Shown: positions 1 to 5,156 of the stretch, piece by piece
Layout: every line of letters begins with the position of its first letter
Position numbering within the stretch: the first letter of the stretch is position 1
Assembly: GCA_028872645.1 (NCBI GenBank)
Contig: JAPKDK010000118.1
Location: 1-8,357 of the forward strand
Reading direction: 5' to 3'
DNA length: 8,357 bases
DNA from: Verrucomicrobiota bacterium
GTDB lineage: Bacteria > Verrucomicrobiota > Verrucomicrobiia > Limisphaerales > UBA1100
Translations under genes and position numbers: made by a program
The notes under the pieces: generated by a model
What the model was told of the DNA's origin: nothing
Seen by the model: the letters and a program-made list of their open reading frames with translations, nothing else
Database searches by the model: none

Positions 1-146
1 GCGCGCTGTTCGTCCAAAACGCCCAACCGCTCTCGCAGCACCTTGCCCTGATCGGTCAAGCGTTGCTTGATGAGATCGTATGCGCCGCCTTCCAGCGCGG
101 TAGATGCGCCTTCCTCAGGGGTGCCACTGTCAGGAGGTTCCGCCAT
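1..146 (-). CDS. N-terminal fragment of a probable large DNA repair ATPase (DUF3686-type)
   Basis: Only the first 48 codons are in the window; the gene runs off the left edge. The peptide starts MAEPPDSGTPEEG and then reads LEGGAYDLIKQRL, followed by a basic/acidic helix ending LGVLDEQR. An acidic, low-complexity start followed by 'EGGxYxxIxxRLxxQGxxLRxRLxxL' is how I remember large bacterial proteins annotated as DNA repair ATPase, which carry a DUF3686 region and an AAA-type NTPase and are often encoded next to a flotillin/YqiK gene. No catalytic motif is visible in this fragment, so the assignment rests on the short N-terminus plus the neighbour. It follows the flotillin with a 35-base gap on the same strand, so the two are probably co-transcribed. 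No clear Shine-Dalgarno precedes the ATG; another ATG 14 bases upstream is out of frame. Confidence 0.6.
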   Translation of the reverse strand, partial: MAEPPDSGTPEEGASTALEGGAYDLIKQRLTDQGKVLRERLGVLDEQR

Positions 147-160
147 GGAATCCAATCCAT

Positions 161-174
161 CCGGCCGAAGCCGG
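161..174 (-). other. UUCG-tetraloop hairpin between flotillin and ATPase genes
   Basis: On the minus-strand transcript this reads CCGGC-TTCG-GCCGG: a 5-bp GC stem closed by C(UUCG)G, an unusually stable RNA tetraloop. It sits in the 35-base gap between the flotillin stop and the ATPase start. No T-run follows it, so it is not an intrinsic terminator. It could stabilise the upstream message or modulate translation of the downstream gene, which has no obvious ribosome binding site. The role is inferred; the structure is read directly. Confidence 0.5.
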
Positions 175-181
175 CGGGGAT

Positions 182-2392
182 TTATTTAGCCGCCTTATCG
201 TCCAGCAACACGCCGGAAATCATGCTGCCGATGCCGGATTCTTTCACCGCCTTTTGCGCCTGGCGAATGACCGATTTCGTGCCGCTATCATCGGATTGGC
301 TTACCAACTTGGTGAGCAGCGCCGAGATGGTGAGATTTTTCACGTCCTCGCTGGAGACGCCCAAATCTTTCACCCAACCGCGCAGTTGGGTTTTGAAATA
401 GTCGGGGTCGCCGTTGAAGAAGGTGTTTTTCACATCGGTGATGGCTTGGCTGTTGTTCACCAAACGATCGACCGATTTGCCGTAGCTGACCGAGCGCACG
501 ATCTTCTCGAAGAAGTCGTTCTCGCCGCCCACGATGTCGATATTCGCGCTCTTGAGCGCCTCGCCCACCACGCGCGCCTGCGCCTCGGCCACGTCCTTTT
601 GGATTTGGATCTCGGCCAAATCCACGTCGCGATCCTTGTTGAGTTGCAGCCGGAATTCTTCGTGGTCCTGGGAAGCTTTGTTGAAGATCTCGATCGCCTT
701 GGCCATTTCCGTTTTGGAGATTGCCTGAGCAAGGCCCATCTTCTCAGTGCCCCGCGCTTCGGCCAATTTCACGGCCTCAATCGCTTCGCCTTCACCCTTG
801 CCTTCCGCCGCCTTGGCGACGCCACTCGCTTCGCCTTGCTTGGCGATCACCGTGGCCTCGGCCACGCCCAGAGCCTCCTCGGCTTCGGCGTCTGCCTTCT
901 TGGCATCCGCCTTGGCAGTGATCACGCGTGCCTCGGCCAAGCCATCGGCGCTCCGCATTGCCGCGGTGCCTTCGGCTTCCTGTTGCATCGCGTGGTTGCG
1001 TTTCTCGCTGGCCTTGGCTTCCGCCTCGGCGATGGTGATGACCTCGTCGGCTCTCTTCTCCGCAGACTGCTTGGAAGCCTCGGCTCCGGTGACTTCGAGA
1101 TACAAATCCTTGTCGGCAATTTCCTTTTGCGCCTGATGCAATGCCTCGGCTTGCTTCACTTCCTTCACCAATGACGCCTCGGCTTTGGCGGTGGCTTCCA
1201 CCATCATCACGCGCTTGGCGCGGTCGGCGGACATATCGGCCTCCACATCCAGTCGGCCTTGGTGCTGAGTGGTCACTTCCTTTTCCTTGGATTCCAAACC
1301 GGCCTTGCTCTCAGCCACTTCAAAGGCGGCCGCGATGATTTTGGCTTCCTTCTCCTGCTGCATTAGGCCGATGCGCCGCAAACGATCCACCTCAGCTTGT
1401 TCGCCGGACTCCATCTTTTCCTGTTCCAGACGCAATAAATCCTGATCCTTCGCGTACGTAGCGCTCATAACCACGCGGTCCTGCTCCACTTTCCGTTCCT
1501 CGATGTGCTGAGTAGCCTCGATCTCGGCTTTGACGGACACCTCACGATTTTTCTGCACCTCCACTTGGGCCGCCGCGCCTTCGCGAGCCTTAGCTTCATC
1601 CACAGCGCGGGTTTGTCTGGCTAAATCCTCTTCGTTCGTTTTATCCAACTCGCGCTTCTCCATTTCAGCCTTGATATTATCGTTCTTCAACTCTACCTCT
1701 TTTTCCTGCGTGCGCTTGTTGGTTTCCTCCTCCTTCTTGGCGGTGATGCGGTTAATTTTCTCAATGCCCTGCGCGTCGAGCACGTTGGCGGGGTCATGAT
1801 CTTCGCGGGCGGTTTGCTCCAGATAATCAATCGCCACGTCCTCCAGCTCATAGCCATTTAAATCTTCACCAATTTCGGTCACAATCATTTCACGAAATTC
1901 GGAACGCTTGACATAAAGCTGAGCAAATTCCATTTGCTTACCCGCCGCCTTTAAGGCATCGGAAAATTTTGCCTCGAATAAGTTTCGCAGCAGTTCAATT
2001 TCCGATGCGCGTTCACAACCGACCGCCTCGGCCACTTTCTTGATTTTTTCTTCTTCAATCCCAACGCGGATATAAAAAGCCACCTCGACGTCTGCTCGAA
2101 TGTTGTCCTGGCAAATCAAGCCGTCCTTGCCTTTCCTCGCCACCTCCAGCTTCTTCACTTGAATGTCCATGATATCCCAGCGGTGCAGGAACGGCATCCG
2201 AAACAAGTAATCCTTGCAAACCTTGAGACCGCCCATACCCGTCCGCACGCCCGCCTCACCTGCTCGAACTTTTTTCAAGCAAAAGACGGCGAGAAAGGCC
2301 AGAAACGCTAGAATTAAAACAATAGCGATGACCGCCACAACGGTCACGCTAAGGGCGCCGATACTAATAAAACCAAGAACAGGTTGAATCAT
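182..2392 (-). CDS. Flotillin / YqiK-like SPFH protein, full length
   Basis: A 736-residue membrane scaffold protein of the flotillin family, which assembles into large oligomers at the inner membrane and organises membrane microdomains. One N-terminal hydrophobic segment (about residues 10-38) is followed by the family signature CLKKVRAGEAGVRTGMGG and the SPFH head (about 40-192, with PFLHRWDIMDI, GLICQD and RSEFREMI). 'EQTAREDHDPANVLDAQGIEKI' type sequence from 192 onward marks the YqiK-like linker. A very long Ala/Glu/Lys-rich coiled coil follows (about 193-610), then the flotillin C-terminal signature ANIDIVGGEN (from 616) and a helical tail. It is longer than Bacillus FloT or E. coli YqiK (roughly 500-550), mainly through the coiled coil. 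A good Shine-Dalgarno (GGAG at 2399-2402, six bases from ATG) fixes the start. No NfeD/YqiJ partner is seen here. Two headpiece-only paralogs lie upstream. Confidence 0.93.
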   Translation of the reverse strand: MIQPVLGFISIGALSVTVVAVIAIVLILAFLAFLAVFCLKKVRAGEAGVRTGMGGLKVCKDYLFRMPFLHRWDIMDIQVKKLEVARKGKDGLICQDNIRADVEVAFYIRVGIEEEKIKKVAEAVGCERASEIELLRNLFEAKFSDALKAAGKQMEFAQLYVKRSEFREMIVTEIGEDLNGYELEDVAIDYLEQTAREDHDPANVLDAQGIEKINRITAKKEEETNKRTQEKEVELKNDNIKAEMEKRELDKTNEEDLARQTRAVDEAKAREGAAAQVEVQKNREVSVKAEIEATQHIEERKVEQDRVVMSATYAKDQDLLRLEQEKMESGEQAEVDRLRRIGLMQQEKEAKIIAAAFEVAESKAGLESKEKEVTTQHQGRLDVEADMSADRAKRVMMVEATAKAEASLVKEVKQAEALHQAQKEIADKDLYLEVTGAEASKQSAEKRADEVITIAEAEAKASEKRNHAMQQEAEGTAAMRSADGLAEARVITAKADAKKADAEAEEALGVAEATVIAKQGEASGVAKAAEGKGEGEAIEAVKLAEARGTEKMGLAQAISKTEMAKAIEIFNKASQDHEEFRLQLNKDRDVDLAEIQIQKDVAEAQARVVGEALKSANIDIVGGENDFFEKIVRSVSYGKSVDRLVNNSQAITDVKNTFFNGDPDYFKTQLRGWVKDLGVSSEDVKNLTISALLTKLVSQSDDSGTKSVIRQAQKAVKESGIGSMISGVLLDDKAAK

Positions 2393-2588
2393 AATTTTCT
2401 CCAGAACAGTTGAGTAGTTAATTGCACAAACATGTCATGACACAGGACACCGTACGCGTTGGGAACCACTCCAAGAGGAGCAATTTGTGGTGTCGGGAAG
2501 ACTTTACACGAAACACACAAAGTCGCGCCACTATAATTTTCAAGAAAGTTTATAATCGCCATATCCCGAAAAATCAGTGGTGCGAGGC
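2393..2588 (-). repeat. Flotillin leader repeat, copy 1
   Basis: Upstream region of the full-length flotillin, related to the regions upstream of both short paralogs (3285-3425 and 4057-4240). Shared blocks on the plus strand, reading away from the start codon: ATAATTTTCTCC (ribosome binding site), an imperfect inverted repeat (2407-2424), GACACAGGAC (2439-2448), a CGTTGGGAnCC block with AGGAGC shared with copy 3 only, and paired AT-rich ACTATAAT / TTTATAAT blocks (about 2530-2556). A promoter is expected here, but I could not place a convincing -35/-10 pair. The TATAAT-containing part of the copy 3 promoter is missing in this copy. Confidence 0.7.
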
Positions 2589-2689
2589 GATCGGGCAAGG
2601 TGAGTTTCACTTATTACGAGCACGCTGCTTGCCCTGACGCAGTTTGCATCACTCATATGAAACGCCACTATTATGAATTATGAAGGCAG
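2589..2689. other. Unit-boundary insert with inverted repeat and possible leader remnant
   Basis: About 100 bases present only between full-length flotillin and the first short paralog. It carries a 7-bp inverted repeat, GGGCAAG (2593-2599) and CTTGCCC (2628-2634), without a T-run on either strand. Further on, TCATATGAAACGCCACTAT (about 2654-2672) resembles TCATATAAAAGTCTGCCACTAT in the leader of the short paralog at 2745-3284, which suggests a decayed leader piece from an additional, mostly lost unit. No coding sequence is supported here. Confidence 0.35.
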
Positions 2690-2744
2690 GTGCGGATGTT
2701 GTCGTTCTTGACCCTAATCTCTTTTCCTGCGTGCCGTTGTTGGC
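2690..2744 (-). pseudogene. Decayed coiled-coil coding remnant behind short flotillin copy 2
   Basis: Directly behind the TAA of the short paralog, the minus strand reads GCCAACAACGGCACGCAGGAA, which matches ACCAACAAGCGCACGCAGGAA of the full-length gene (codons 224-230). It continues recognisably to the equivalent of codon 240, with AAGAACGACAACATC against AAGAACGATAATATC. One base is missing within GAAAAAGAG, so the frame is broken. Thirty codons (193-222 of the full gene) are absent between the stop and this remnant. It is therefore a relic of flotillin coding sequence, not a designed 3' untranslated region. Confidence 0.75.
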
Positions 2745-3284
2745 TTACTCTAGATAACTGATCGCCACGTCCTCCAGTTGATAGCCACCCAAATCCTGGC
2801 CAATTTCATTCGCAATCATTTCTCGAAATTGGGAACGCTGGATATGAAGCAGATCACAATCCATCTGCTTGGCCACCGCGTTCAAAGCATCTATAAATTT
2901 GTCCTCAAACAAATTACGCAAAAATTCAGGATCTGAAGCGACTTCGCAACCTACTGTTTCTGCTACTTCCTTAATCGCATCGTACTCAGGCCTCACACGC
3001 AGATAAAAGGACACCTCGATGTCCACACGATTTTTGTCCTGACAAATCAGGGCTTCCTTACCCTTCCGTGACACCTTCAGCTTTTTCACACGAATATCCA
3101 TAATATTCCAGCGATGCAAAAAAGGGTAACGGAACAACCAATCCTTAGTGATTTGCATGCCACCAAAGCCCGATCGCACACCGGCCTCACCCGGCCGCAC
3201 TCTTTTGATGCAGAGCACGTGGAGACCTAAGAACAACAAGAACAGGCCAATAAGGCCAAAAAAAACAGGAACAGATTCAATCAT
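2745..3284 (-). CDS. Headpiece-only flotillin paralog (SPFH domain), copy 2
   Basis: A 179-residue protein: N-terminal hydrophobic anchor (about residues 4-26), then the SPFH head with RPGEAGVRSGFGG, PFLHRWNIMDI, ALICQD, FLRNLFEDKF, SQFREMI and the end LEDVAISYLE. It aligns without gaps to residues 43-192 of the full-length protein downstream and ends exactly where that protein's coiled coil begins. It should be inserted in the inner membrane but cannot form the long coiled-coil wall; it might co-assemble with or cap the full-length flotillin, or simply be a truncated relic (inference). Against being dead: the frame is open throughout, GGAG (3291-3294) sits six bases before ATG, and 114 of the 150 post-anchor residues are identical to the other short copy. 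The anchor segment has diverged most and is 11 residues shorter than in copy 3. Confidence 0.8.
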   Translation of the reverse strand: MIESVPVFFGLIGLFLLFLGLHVLCIKRVRPGEAGVRSGFGGMQITKDWLFRYPFLHRWNIMDIRVKKLKVSRKGKEALICQDKNRVDIEVSFYLRVRPEYDAIKEVAETVGCEVASDPEFLRNLFEDKFIDALNAVAKQMDCDLLHIQRSQFREMIANEIGQDLGGYQLEDVAISYLE

Positions 3285-3425
3285 AATTTTCTCCGAAACA
3301 GTTCAAAAATCAACTGCATAAATATGTGTGTGACACAGGACGCCGAAACAAGACTACACAAATCATATAAAAGTCTGCCACTATAATTTTTGTGAAATTT
3401 TATAATTGATATCCCCCCTCCAAAA
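3285..3425 (-). repeat. Flotillin leader repeat, copy 2
   Basis: Upstream region of the shorter paralog, related to leader copies 1 and 3. It retains the ribosome binding site block, an inverted repeat CAGTT (3299-3303) / AACTG (3312-3316), TGACACAGGAC (3331-3341), and the AT-rich ACTATAAT / TTTATAAT blocks (about 3380-3407). Roughly 50 bases containing the CGTTGGGAnCC...AGGAGC segment of copies 1 and 3 are missing. I see no convincing -35/-10 pair, and no terminator separates this gene from the upstream paralog, so readthrough transcription from the promoter at 4167-4195 is possible. Confidence 0.65.
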
Positions 3426-3483
3426 ACAATGGTGTGGATACTGTCCTTGACCCGAATTCCTTTTCTTGCGTGCCCTTATTGGC
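3426..3483 (-). pseudogene. Decayed coiled-coil coding remnant behind short flotillin copy 3
   Basis: Behind the TAA of this paralog the minus strand reads GCCAATAAGGGCACGCAAGAA, homologous to codons 224-230 of the full-length flotillin and to the remnant at 2690-2744. It shares the same junction (TATCTAGAG-TAA-GCCAA) with that remnant but has further base changes and small deletions. This shows that both short genes descend from one already truncated ancestor. Confidence 0.75.
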
Positions 3484-4056
3484 TTACTCTAGATAACTGA
3501 TCGCCACGTCTTCCAATAGGTAGCCATTCAAATCCTGGCCAATTTCATTCACAATCATTTCTCGAAATTGGGAACGTTCAGTGTGGAGCTTGGCGGAATC
3601 CATCTGCATGGCCGCCGCCGCCAAGCAATCTAGAAATTTGTCTTCAAACAAATTACGCAAAAATTCAGGATCTGAAGCGACTTCGCAACCCACTGCCTCT
3701 GCTACTTCCTTAATCTGTTCAGGATCAGGCCCCACGCGCACATAAAAGGACACCTCAATGTCCACGCGACTTTTGTCCTGACAAATCAGGCCTTCCTTGC
3801 CTTTCCGTACCACCTCAAGCTTTTTCGCCGAAATATCCATGGTATCCCAGTCATTCAGAAACGGGTAACAGAAAAGCCAATCCTTAGTGACTACCAAACC
3901 ACCAAAGCCCGATCGCACAACAACCTCACCAGGTCGCGCTCTTTTGAGACAGAACACTGAAAGAAAGAAGCCCAAGAATAACAGGCCCAAAACAATGGCA
4001 ATCATTAGTATTTGGGTGAAGGCAACGCCAAAAAAAACAGGAACCGTTTGAATCAT
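3484..4056 (-). CDS. Headpiece-only flotillin paralog (SPFH domain), copy 3
   Basis: A 190-residue protein with an N-terminal hydrophobic anchor (about residues 12-36, longer than in copy 2 and ending SVFCLKRARPGE, close to the AVFCLKKVRAGE of the full-length protein) and a complete SPFH head with KDWLFCYPFL, GLICQDKSRVDIEVSFY, FLRNLFEDKF, SQFREMI and LEDVAISYLE at the stop. Its anchor resembles the full-length flotillin more than copy 2 does. Strong ribosome binding site AGGAG six bases before ATG (4063-4067). It is the first gene of the leftward cluster and has the only clear promoter (4167-4195), so it may lead an operon of three flotillin genes plus the ATPase. Function as a stand-alone SPFH protein is inferred; it could also be a recent truncated duplicate kept by chance. 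Confidence 0.8.
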   Translation of the reverse strand: MIQTVPVFFGVAFTQILMIAIVLGLLFLGFFLSVFCLKRARPGEVVVRSGFGGLVVTKDWLFCYPFLNDWDTMDISAKKLEVVRKGKEGLICQDKSRVDIEVSFYVRVGPDPEQIKEVAEAVGCEVASDPEFLRNLFEDKFLDCLAAAAMQMDSAKLHTERSQFREMIVNEIGQDLNGYLLEDVAISYLE

Positions 4057-4070
4057 AATTTTCTCCTAAA

Positions 4071-4088
4071 CAGTTAAATAGTTAACTG
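4071..4088. repeat. Perfect inverted repeat next to ribosome binding site of short flotillin copy 3
   Basis: CAGTTAA-ATAG-TTAACTG: 7-bp arms around a 4-base spacer, ending three bases upstream of the AGGAG ribosome binding site. Copy 2 keeps only the outer 5 bp of each arm (3299-3303, 3312-3316). Copy 1 keeps five of seven pairs at 2407-2424. It could be a leader hairpin or a small operator; the position relative to the start codon is constant in all three copies. Confidence 0.55.
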
Positions 4089-4166
4089 CATGAATATGTG
4101 TGGGACACAGGACATCTCGCGCGTTGGGAGCCGCTCGAGAGGAGCCGGTTTTGATGCCGAGATAGT

Positions 4167-4195
4167 ATTATATAAATTACACGAAAGAGCGGCAA
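4167..4195 (-). promoter_or_regulatory. Sigma-70-like promoter for the flotillin cluster
   Basis: On the minus strand TTGCCG (4190-4195) and TATAAT (4167-4172) are separated by exactly 17 bases. The -10 is a perfect consensus and the -35 matches four of six. Transcription would begin near 4160, about 100 bases before the ATG of short flotillin copy 3. The equivalent TATAAT is not preserved in leader copies 1 and 2, so this may be the main promoter of the cluster. Assigned from sequence only. Confidence 0.6.
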
Positions 4196-4239
4196 CACAT
4201 TCTTTAAGAAAGTTTATAATTAACTTTGGAAAAAACCGG

Positions 4240-4255
4240 TGGCACTTTGCTTGCA
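4240..4255 (+). promoter_or_regulatory. Sigma-54-like -24/-12 promoter before the phosphoesterase
   Basis: TGGCAC-TTTGC-TTGCA matches the RpoN consensus TGGCAC-N5-TTGC(A/T), with the invariant GG (4241-4242) and GC (4253-4254) ten bases apart. The predicted start of transcription is near 4266, only about 9 bases before the ATG at 4275, so the message would be almost leaderless; no Shine-Dalgarno is visible in that stretch. No activator binding site could be identified with confidence. Confidence 0.5.
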
Positions 4256-4274
4256 GGGCAGCTAATTTGACCCG

Positions 4275-5156
4275 ATGAAAATCACCTTGGCGCTGCTGTT
4301 TGCCTTCAGCACCTTTATTACCCAAGCTGCGGAGCCGTTATTCCAATTCGGCGCAGTGGCCGACTGTCAGTACTGCAAGCAAACCAGCGCCGTACGCAAG
4401 TACAGTCAGTCGACCCAAAAACTCACTGAATGCGTCGCGCATTACAACAAGCTCAACCTCGCCTTCGTTGTGCACCTTGGCGATTTTATTGACCGTGATT
4501 TTGAGAGCTTCGCAAAAGTGGTGCCCATTTATAACCGCCTCAAGGCACCGCATTATCACGTGCTGGGAAACCATGATTTTTCCGTGGTGGATGAAAAGAA
4601 GGCGAGCGTGCCGGCTCAACTCGGTCTAAAAAACCGCTACTACGATTTTGCTCACAAAGGTTGGCGTTTCATTGTTTTGGACGGGAACGATGTCAGCCTA
4701 TACGCCTATCCGAAAAATGATCCGCGCACCAAAGCGGCCACCGCCTTCCACCGCCGCCTCAAGGCCGGCACCCCCACCTGGAACGGCGGCGTGGGCGACA
4801 AGCAGCTTGTCTGGATCGAATCCAAATTAAAAGCAGCCACGAAAGCAAAGGAACGTGTCATGCTCTTCTGCCATTTCCCCGTGCATCCAGCCAATGTTCA
4901 CAACCTTTGGAACCACAGCGCCATCACCGAACTGCTCGCCAAATATCCCTGCGTGGCGGCCTACCTCAACGGCCACAACCACGCCGGTAATTATGGAGAG
5001 AAAAACGGCATTCATTATCTTAGCCTGAAGGGAATGGTGGACACAGAAAAGAATTCTTACAGTGTGATGGAAGTGTATGCCGACCGCCTGATTCTAAAAG
5101 GCTTTGGCAGGCAGGAAAATCGAGAGATGAAACTTTCCGCGCCCGCCAAGCCCTAG
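4275..5156 (+). CDS. Secreted ADPRibase-Mn-like metallophosphoesterase
   Basis: A 293-residue calcineurin-type phosphoesterase with a signal peptide (MKITLALLFAFSTFITQAA, cleavage around residue 18-19), so it probably acts in the periplasm or outside. Metal-binding motifs are all present: ADCQ (D30, Q32), GDFID (D70, D73), GNHD (N99, H100), a lone His in FCHFP (H200) and GHNH (H234, H236). The 'D-x-Q' first motif together with WNGG (169-172), HFPVHP, LWN (211-213), C226-V and LILKGFGR near the C-terminus follow manganese-dependent ADP-ribose/CDP-alcohol diphosphatase (human ADPRM) very closely. The likely reaction is hydrolysis of the diphosphate in ADP-ribose or CDP-alcohols, but the in vivo substrate outside the cytoplasm is unknown. 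It is transcribed divergently from the flotillins and convergently with the MFS gene, whose stop codon overlaps its own. Confidence 0.88.
   Translation: MKITLALLFAFSTFITQAAEPLFQFGAVADCQYCKQTSAVRKYSQSTQKLTECVAHYNKLNLAFVVHLGDFIDRDFESFAKVVPIYNRLKAPHYHVLGNHDFSVVDEKKASVPAQLGLKNRYYDFAHKGWRFIVLDGNDVSLYAYPKNDPRTKAATAFHRRLKAGTPTWNGGVGDKQLVWIESKLKAATKAKERVMLFCHFPVHPANVHNLWNHSAITELLAKYPCVAAYLNGHNHAGNYGEKNGIHYLSLKGMVDTEKNSYSVMEVYADRLILKGFGRQENREMKLSAPAKP

Larger units (their letters stand above)
4057..4240 (-). repeat. Flotillin leader repeat, copy 3
   Basis: The outermost and best preserved leader. It shares with copy 1 the inverted repeat region, GGGACACAGGAC (4102-4113), CGCGTTGGGAGCC (about 4120-4132), AGGAGC (4140-4145), ACACGAAA (4179-4186) and AAGAAAGTTTATAAT (4206-4220). 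It includes the sigma-70-like promoter at 4167-4195, giving a predicted 5' untranslated region of about 100 bases. The right end runs into the promoter region of the divergent phosphoesterase gene. Confidence 0.7.

Noticed and set aside
104..1174. Long plus-strand open frame (356 codons) opposite the flotillin
   Set aside because: It is antisense to the coiled-coil and C-terminal coding region of a clear flotillin. Its Leu/His/Gly-rich composition is what the complement of Ala/Glu/Lys-rich coding gives, and no family motif is seen.
2393..2600. Sigma-70 promoters in leader copies 1 and 2
   Set aside because: TATAGT and TATAAA candidates exist, but no reasonable -35 lies 16-18 bases upstream in either copy; not called.
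2593..2634. Inverted repeat GGGCAAG/CTTGCCC as a terminator or small RNA gene
   Set aside because: The loop is 28 bases and neither strand has a following T-run; too short for a tRNA and no other RNA family features.
2745..2750. Programmed readthrough or recoding at the TAA of the short flotillins
   Set aside because: The frame after the stop does not restore the coiled coil: copy 2 carries a one-base deletion soon after, and both tails decay into unrelated sequence.
2393..4274. Mobile element as cause of the tandem array
   Set aside because: No transposase fragment, terminal inverted repeats or target duplications were found; simple tandem duplication explains the pattern.
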